DNA from: UBA1081 sp045537555
Lineage (GTDB): Bacteria; Bacillota; Clostridia; Oscillospirales; Acutalibacteraceae
NCBI GenBank assembly: GCA_045537555.1
Contig: JAZSPR010000001.1
Span: forward strand, 1 to 26,899
Direction of reading: 5' to 3'
Length of the DNA stretch: 26,899 bases
Shown one piece after another: positions 22,513 to 26,899 of the stretch. A model generated the notes under the pieces. It made no database searches and was not told where the DNA came from. It saw only the letters and a list, made by a program, of their open reading frames with translations. Made by a program: the position numbers and the translations under genes. Within the stretch, counting starts at the first letter, position 1. Each line of letters opens with the position of its first letter.

Positions 22513-24042
22513 TCAGTTGTTCCAGAATTTTCTGTCAAGACTTCTGTATTGAATTGCTTCTGCAACATGTTTCACATCAATCAATTCAACCCCGTCAAGA
22601 TCAGCAACAGTTCTTGCAACACGAAGAATCTTATCATATGCTCTGGCTGATAATCCGAGTCTGTCAAATGATGCTTTTAACATCTGCGATGCATTATCTG
22701 TCAGTATACAGTATTTTCTTGTCATTTCAGAAGTCATATTTGCGTTACAAGTGACAGAAGTTCCTTCAAAACGTTTAATCTGTATTCTTCTTGCTGTATT
22801 AACTCTTGCTCTGATAAGTTCTGAAGACTCCCCTTTTTTAGTATCGGAAAGCTCTTCAAAATTTACGGGAGGAACCTCAATATGTATATCAAGTCTGTCA
22901 AGCAACGGACCTGAAACTTTTGAAAGATAACGGGAAGGTGCACCGTTCGGACATGTACATTTTTTTGTAGGATGTCCGTAAAAACCGCAAGGACACGGAT
23001 TCATGGCACATACAAGCATTACAGAACAAGGGTATGACAAAGTTCCTGCAACTCTTGAAATTGTAACAACACCGTCTTCTATCGGCTGACGCATTGCTTC
23101 CATTGATTGTCTTGAAAATTCAGGTAACTCATCAAGGAAAAGAACCCCGTTATGAGCAAGAGAAATTTCACCGGGTTTCGGAATTGTTCCTCCACCTGAA
23201 AGACCGGGAGCAGATATAGTGTGATGAGGTGATCTGAAGGGTCGTTGTCTGATAAGAGACTGACCTTTCATTAGCTTTCCGCTGACAGAGTAAATTTTTG
23301 TTGTATCAAGAGCTTCATCAAGTGTCATTTCAGGAAGAATTGACGGAATTCTTTTTGCAAGCATACTTTTACCTGCACCGGGAGATCCGATTAATAAAAC
23401 GTTATGAGAGCCCGCAGCTGCAACTTCAAGAGCACGTTTTGCTTCAAACTGACCTTTCACATCAGCAAAATCTGCAAAAGACGAAGCCGAAATATCGATT
23501 TCGGGAATATTGAATTCCACCGGTGAGATAAGTTCTTCTTTATTAATATGTTTTATAAGCTGACGAACATTCTTTACGGGATAAATTGTAATTCCGTCAA
23601 CAACAGATGCTTCGGCTTTATTATCATCAGGTATAAAAATATATTTTATACCTTTATTTCTTGCTTCAATAACCATCGGAAGAACACCGTTAATGTGCTT
23701 GACATCACCTCCGAGTGAAAGTTCACCTACAAATGCACAATCATTATCAACAGGTGTAATTTGTTTCGATGCAATGAGGACTGCCATAAGTATCGGTAGA
23801 TCATATATAGGCCCCTCTTTTCTGATATCAGCAGGAGCAAGATTGATTGTTTTTCTGATTTCGGGATATGCAAAACCGCTGTTTTTTATTGCTGAACGAA
23901 CTCTGTCTTTTGATTCATTGACTGCAGTATCAGGCAGACCTACCATATCAAAACGGGATTTTCCCATTGTGACATCAGCTTCGATATTTACCATAAAAGA
24001 ATCCATTCCGAGCATTCCGACGCTGTTTATTGTTGCAAACAT
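22513..24042 (-). CDS. comM: YifB/ComM family Mg-chelatase-like AAA+ ATPase
   Basis: A 509-residue protein. Residues 1 to about 170 are a Lon-protease-like (ChlI) domain (GLPDTAVNESKDRVRSAI, INLAPADIRKEGPIYDLP). Then come AAA+ Walker A GSPGAGKS (219-226), Walker B LFLDE (301-305), a Cys cluster CAMNPCPCGFYG...KCTCP, and a C-terminal lid with LSARAYDKILRVARTVADL. In naturally transformable Gram-negative bacteria ComM is a hexameric branch-migration helicase; the clostridial role is less clear. AGGGTGAT is the binding site. It has its own consensus promoter and a LexA-like palindrome at the start site, suggesting damage-linked control. Family certain; the symbol is by homology. Confidence 0.92.
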   Translation of the reverse strand: MFATINSVGMLGMDSFMVNIEADVTMGKSRFDMVGLPDTAVNESKDRVRSAIKNSGFAYPEIRKTINLAPADIRKEGPIYDLPILMAVLIASKQITPVDNDCAFVGELSLGGDVKHINGVLPMVIEARNKGIKYIFIPDDNKAEASVVDGITIYPVKNVRQLIKHINKEELISPVEFNIPEIDISASSFADFADVKGQFEAKRALEVAAAGSHNVLLIGSPGAGKSMLAKRIPSILPEMTLDEALDTTKIYSVSGKLMKGQSLIRQRPFRSPHHTISAPGLSGGGTIPKPGEISLAHNGVLFLDELPEFSRQSMEAMRQPIEDGVVTISRVAGTLSYPCSVMLVCAMNPCPCGFYGHPTKKCTCPNGAPSRYLSKVSGPLLDRLDIHIEVPPVNFEELSDTKKGESSELIRARVNTARRIQIKRFEGTSVTCNANMTSEMTRKYCILTDNASQMLKASFDRLGLSARAYDKILRVARTVADLDGVELIDVKHVAEAIQYRSLDRKFWNN

Positions 24043-24056
24043 AATATCACCCTTAT

Positions 24057-24068
24057 GAACATTTGTTC
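24057..24068 (-). promoter_or_regulatory. LexA (DinR)-like operator at the comM start site
   Basis: Reading minus, TGAACAAATGTTCA contains GAAC-N4-GTTC, the core of the Gram-positive SOS box (CGAAC-N4-GTTCG), with A and T in the expected purine/pyrimidine centre positions. It covers about +1 to +12 of the predicted transcript, a typical repressor position. One flanking base on each side departs from consensus. Confidence 0.6.
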
Positions 24069-24074
24069 AAAGAT

Positions 24075-24103
24075 ATTTTACAACATTTAATTACTTATGT
24101 CAA
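24075..24103 (-). promoter_or_regulatory. Promoter of the comM-like gene
   Basis: Perfect TTGACA (24098-24103) and TAAAAT (24075-24080), 17 bases apart on the minus strand, start near 24068. It lies in the 73-bp gap after sigG, so comM can be transcribed independently in vegetative cells. Confidence 0.85.
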
Positions 24104-24115
24104 CAATTGTTTTTA

Positions 24116-24886
24116 TTATTCATTATTTTTAATTTTACTGATTGCACTTTTTTCAAGCCTTGAAACTTGTGCCTGAGAAATTCCTACTTCATTTGCCACT
24201 TCCATCTGAGTCATTCCTCTCATAAATCTCATATTGAGTATGCTTTTTTCACGGTCATTCAGATTTTTTATAGACTGTTTTATAAGGATCTCATCAATCC
24301 AGTCTGTTTCAGATATATTATCACCTATCTGATCCATTACATAAATTGTATCCCCGCCATCTGAATAAACAGGTTCATAAAGAGACACAGGTTCAACAAT
24401 AGCTTCAAGTGCAAGAACTACCTGCTCTCTCGGTTTTTCAAGCAGTTCGGCGATTTCTTCAACTGTTGCTTCCCTGTTCTGTTCATTCTGAATTTTTTCA
24501 CGTATCTGCATTGCATGATATGCAGTATCTTTCATCGATCTGCTGACCCTGACAGCATTATAATCACGAAGATATCTTCTGAGTTCACCGATAATCATGG
24601 GAACAGCATAGGTAGAAAATCTGACAGGCTGATTTATATCAAAATTATCAACAGCTTTTATAAGTCCGATACATCCGACTTGAAAAAGATCATCAAGGTT
24701 TTCTCCTCTGTTTACAAAACGTTGAATAACTGATAAAACAAGTCTGAGATTTCCCTGAATAAGTTCTTCTCTCGCTTTTTTGTTTCCGTTTCTTGATTTT
24801 TGAAGAAGTTCTCTTTTTTCTGCTTCTTTTAAAACTTTAAGGTCAGCTGTATTTATTCCGCATATCTCAACTTTTCCCCACTGCAT
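24116..24886 (-). CDS. sigG: Forespore RNA polymerase sigma factor SigG
   Basis: A 256-residue sigma-70 family factor. The N-terminal KVEICGINTADLKVL is the sigma-G signature, distinct from sigma-F. Region 2 has NLRLVLSVIQRF, DDLFQVGCIGLIKAVDNFD and RFSTYAVPMIIGELRRYLRD; region 3 has VRVSRSMKDTAYHAMQIREK; region 4 ends with the HTH MTQMEVANEVGISQAQVSRLE. Length matches B. subtilis SigG (260). It directs late forespore genes during sporulation, so the organism probably forms, or descends from formers of, spores. Upstream lie a sigma-F-like promoter and a hairpin that buries its Shine-Dalgarno. The usual neighbours spoIIGA-sigE are not present in the window; the flanks are a sugar symporter and comM. 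Confidence 0.95.
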   Translation of the reverse strand: MQWGKVEICGINTADLKVLKEAEKRELLQKSRNGNKKAREELIQGNLRLVLSVIQRFVNRGENLDDLFQVGCIGLIKAVDNFDINQPVRFSTYAVPMIIGELRRYLRDYNAVRVSRSMKDTAYHAMQIREKIQNEQNREATVEEIAELLEKPREQVVLALEAIVEPVSLYEPVYSDGGDTIYVMDQIGDNISETDWIDEILIKQSIKNLNDREKSILNMRFMRGMTQMEVANEVGISQAQVSRLEKSAISKIKNNE

Positions 24887-24892
24887 AAAATA

Positions 24893-24925
24893 ATCCTCCG
24901 TATACGAAATATGTATACAGAGGAT
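24893..24925 (-). promoter_or_regulatory. Hairpin sequestering the sigG Shine-Dalgarno
   Basis: On the minus-strand RNA, ATCCTCTGTATAC (24913-24925) pairs over 13 positions (one G-U) with GTATACGGAGGAT (24893-24905) around a 7-base loop. The GGAGGAT Shine-Dalgarno (24893-24899), 8 bases from the ATG, is completely paired. On the plus strand the G-U position is a C-A mismatch, so the fold is better in the sigG transcript. It lacks a T run on the minus side, so it is not an ordinary terminator of the upstream symporter. Confidence 0.85.
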
Positions 24926-24930
24926 GTTTT

Positions 24931-24960
24931 TATTATTGTCAGTTAATTTTAAAATTAAAC
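24931..24960 (-). promoter_or_regulatory. Candidate sigma-F-type promoter of sigG
   Basis: Reading minus, GTTTA (24956-24960) and GACAATAATA (24931-24940) are 15 bases apart, resembling the forespore consensus GywTA...GgNrAnAnTw with one deviation. The start would be near 24924, at the first bases of the hairpin, so the transcript would carry the full structure. No sigma-A promoter is visible in the gap, although the symporter could read through. Confidence 0.45.
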
Positions 24961-24967
24961 CGTAAAA

Positions 24968-26449
24968 TCAATTGGAAACTTCAGACAATGCATTATGTCG
25001 TCTTTCAAGAAGTTCATTATACATAAGTTCTCTCTTTTCTCTTGAAAGAGGATACAGGAATTTCGGTATAACACTGAGTATGCCTGTAATCTGAGGAATA
25101 CCCGTACACATTGCAAAAATCCACCATTTTGTTGATTCTGCCTGAGTACCGATTGTTTTACCCTGAATATATCCTATACGGCTGAGCATCAGATTCTGAA
25201 CTGAAGCGTTAAGAACATTTTTAACTTTAAGAATCATATCTTTAGCAACACCGATTGTAGCTTCCATTCGGTATCCGTTTTTCCATTCACAGTAATCCAT
25301 TGATTCGTTGTAAAGCTCAGCTTTGACAACCTTACGCACACCGAATGCCCATTTATCAAAGAAAGCCTGAATACCGAATGCAATACACATAGGAAGTGTT
25401 TTTGTATAATTTTTATTAATCGAACCGAATGCAAAAAGAAGAATCCACCAGAAACGGGTATAAAGGTCTTCTCCGACCCACAATGCTTTTGATGAAAACT
25501 TGGCACGCATAGGCTTAACAAAAGCATAACTGAAACTGCCAATCATACTTGAAGGAAGATTCAGGATAGTCAGCAATGTTGCAGAACCGTGAACATCAAT
25601 GAAATAGTTTGTTGTGCTTGTGCTGATACTGAAAATACCGAGGAATTCCGAAAGTATCATCAGCAGTATCGGATAATTTGTAAATACAGCCTTGAATCCT
25701 TGTTTTATATCAGGTATATCGAGCGACTGAGGAACACGTTCCCTTGAAACCATAAAGAAATAGAATGTGAAGAAACAGGATGCAATATTTGTAAACAGTC
25801 CCATTCCGAGGAATGCTGTCTGTAACTTTATGGGAAGAACACCGTTATTAATAAGATCAAGAAGAAGTCCCATTATAATACCCGGTAAATCTTCACCCAT
25901 ATATCCGGTCCACAATTCAGCCATAGTAATCAATCGCGCTCGGTCATTAGGATGCGGTGTTATTGTTGTCATATATCCGGTTTTTGCAACTGCAGTAAAA
26001 GTACCGGCAGTTTCCGTTATAACATTGAATGCAAAATAAAAAATAAGTTTAGGGATATATGTACCTGCACTATCCGGAAAAAGATACGGCATGAACCAAT
26101 AAAGTGTACCTATAAGTGTAAGCGGTATCTGAAAAAACAGCATATAAGGTCTGAATTTTCCCCATCTTGTTCGTGTTCTGTCAACAAGAGTACCGATAAG
26201 GGGGTCATTGATAATGTCCCATGCACCGGTAAAGATATTTGCCGCCGCATTGATTTTGAAATCAATCTTGACAACATCCCAGATAAAACGGTCTTTGTAA
26301 CCGTTGATGTTAAAAACATTTGAAATGTCGTTAAGCAGATAAGCGAAAGTTTCACGATTGTCAACATATCTCCTGTCGTGGAAAACATAATTTGACATTT
26401 CGGAGTTCTGCAGAACTATATCTTTTTCTTTATTTTCGGGGTTTGACAT
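24968..26449 (-). CDS. GPH-family (MFS) sugar:cation symporter
   Basis: A 493-residue membrane protein with about 12 hydrophobic segments after a charged N-terminal tail of about 60 residues. DIINDPLIGTLVDRTRTRWGK followed by FRPYML is the signature of the glycoside-pentoside-hexuronide:cation symporter family (MelB, XylP, UidB relatives). Members import sugars or glycosides with Na+ or H+. The specific substrate cannot be read; a pentose or xyloside would fit xylAB in the window but the genes are distant. The later part (residues about 320-420) is divergent from typical MelB. GAGGTGAT is the ribosome binding site, and a consensus promoter lies upstream. It stands alone between prfC and sigG. 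Confidence 0.85.
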   Translation of the reverse strand: MSNPENKEKDIVLQNSEMSNYVFHDRRYVDNRETFAYLLNDISNVFNINGYKDRFIWDVVKIDFKINAAANIFTGAWDIINDPLIGTLVDRTRTRWGKFRPYMLFFQIPLTLIGTLYWFMPYLFPDSAGTYIPKLIFYFAFNVITETAGTFTAVAKTGYMTTITPHPNDRARLITMAELWTGYMGEDLPGIIMGLLLDLINNGVLPIKLQTAFLGMGLFTNIASCFFTFYFFMVSRERVPQSLDIPDIKQGFKAVFTNYPILLMILSEFLGIFSISTSTTNYFIDVHGSATLLTILNLPSSMIGSFSYAFVKPMRAKFSSKALWVGEDLYTRFWWILLFAFGSINKNYTKTLPMCIAFGIQAFFDKWAFGVRKVVKAELYNESMDYCEWKNGYRMEATIGVAKDMILKVKNVLNASVQNLMLSRIGYIQGKTIGTQAESTKWWIFAMCTGIPQITGILSVIPKFLYPLSREKRELMYNELLERRHNALSEVSN

Positions 26450-26469
26450 TGCATCACCTCATTTATCTT

Positions 26470-26498
26470 ATATTAACATTATTATATTGGTGTGTCAA
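26470..26498 (-). promoter_or_regulatory. Promoter of the GPH symporter gene
   Basis: Perfect TTGACA (26493-26498) and TAATAT (26470-26475), 17 bases apart, on the minus strand. It begins 3 bases after the T run of the prfC terminator. Confidence 0.85.
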
Positions 26499-26501
26499 TA
26501 C

Positions 26502-26531
26502 AAAAAAACAGATATCCAAGACGGATATCTG
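26502..26531 (-). terminator. Terminator of prfC
   Basis: CAGATATCC pairs perfectly with GGATATCTG (26523-26531 and 26509-26517) around a 5-base loop, followed by seven T on the minus strand (26502-26508). It is 13 bases past the prfC stop. Confidence 0.95.
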
Positions 26532-26544
26532 CTGATTAAAAAAA

Positions 26545-26899
26545 TTATTCGAGAACTTCAAGGTCTTCAAAATCATCAAGTTCAAGACCTTTGTTATGAG
26601 AAAGTGCCCAGTCAACACACCATGAGCCGGCAAAAATAAGAAGATCTCTGCCTTTAACATCCTGAACCCAGATCGAGTTTGTAAGATCGAGTTCTTTCGG
26701 AGGAACCGGAGAAGAAACAATTCTTTTGATAACCTGATAATTAAGGTTTTGTCTTCGGAACTTCACACCGTACTCGGATTCCATTCTGTGTTCAAGAACT
26801 TCATACTGAAGCATACCGACAACACCGACAATAACTCTTTCCATACCTGTTTCGGGAAGGAAGAAAATCTGAATTGCACCTTCCTGTGCAATCTGATTC
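26545..26899 (-). CDS. prfC: Peptide chain release factor 3, C-terminal part (runs off window)
   Basis: The last 117 residues of a gene whose start lies beyond the window end. The frame is open to base 26899, so the ATG at 26842-26844 is internal. The sequence QIAQEGAIQIFFLP and VVGMLQYEVLEHRMESEYGV match the conserved C-terminal domain of RF3, followed by the WV and LIFAGSW segments. RF3 is a GTPase that releases RF1/RF2 from the ribosome after termination; its G domain is outside the window. Confidence 0.9.
   Translation of the reverse strand, partial: NQIAQEGAIQIFFLPETGMERVIVGVVGMLQYEVLEHRMESEYGVKFRRQNLNYQVIKRIVSSPVPPKELDLTNSIWVQDVKGRDLLIFAGSWCVDWALSHNKGLELDDFEDLEVLE

Noticed and set aside
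24893..24935. Plus-strand terminator reading of the sigG hairpin (followed by GTTTTTATTATT)
   Set aside because: No plus-strand gene ends here, and the plus-strand stem has a C-A mismatch that the minus-strand RNA lacks.
26545..26844. A complete 99-residue gene starting at the ATG at 26842-26844
   Set aside because: The frame continues upstream to the window edge with RF3-like sequence (QIAQEGAIQIF), so this ATG is internal to prfC.
1..26899. Mobile elements, phage defence, CRISPR, toxin-antitoxin or secondary-metabolite genes
   Set aside because: Looked for and not found: no transposase or integrase, no regular spaced repeats, no toxin-like small pair; the HTH pair at 5198-6159 has no toxin partner.

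Overview
The window looks like chromosomal DNA from a low-GC, anaerobic, probably endospore-forming member of the class Clostridia. The evidence is strong AT bias in intergenic DNA, GGAGG-type ribosome binding sites, TTGACA/TATAAT promoters, oxygen-sensitive pyruvate formate-lyase, and a clear forespore sigma factor (SigG). A gut Oscillospirales/Ruminococcaceae-like origin fits xylose isomerase, GTP-type PEP carboxykinase and a long DnaE, but this lineage is inferred. No rRNA, tRNA, IS element, prophage or CRISPR array was seen. The gene set is mostly housekeeping; the unusual content is in RNA control elements and domain architecture.

Layout. (1) 1-2190, plus: a lysine riboswitch with an overlapping terminator controls an NhaC-superfamily transporter (lysW-type) that carries a signal peptide and a DnaJ-like cysteine-rich segment. 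(2) 2195-6159, plus: xylB-xylA (xylose to xylulose 5-phosphate), then a separately promoted DeoR-type regulator translationally coupled to a 62-residue HTH protein. (3) 6222-12655, minus: polA, a fused LMW phosphatase/RimI acetyltransferase, tsaD, then pckG. (4) 12675-13677, plus: dusB, divergent from polA. (5) 13684-16854, minus: pflB-pflA under a consensus promoter and a ZTP (pfl-motif) riboswitch with terminator. (6) 16928-22431, minus: araD-dnaE as one unit, then pfkA from its own promoter. (7) 22486-26899, minus: the end of prfC, a GPH-family sugar symporter, sigG with a hairpin burying its Shine-Dalgarno, and a comM/yifB ATPase with a LexA-like box at its start site.

How the parts fit. 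Xylose isomerase, xylulokinase and ribulose-5-phosphate 4-epimerase feed pentoses into the pentose phosphate pathway. PfkA, PckG and PflB/PflA cover glycolysis, the PEP/oxaloacetate node and fermentative formate and acetyl-CoA production. The ZTP riboswitch would connect formate production with one-carbon (10-formyl-folate) status. PolA, DnaE and ComM serve replication, repair and recombination; TsaD and DusB modify tRNA; PrfC acts in translation termination.

The main points for a second look are the sigG SD-sequestering hairpin downstream of a SigF-like promoter, the complete ZTP switch with a third copy of its terminator arm, the phosphatase-RimI fusion, the zinc-finger-like ectodomain on the lysine transporter, and the LexA-like box at comM. 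No wholly unknown multi-gene system was recognised.
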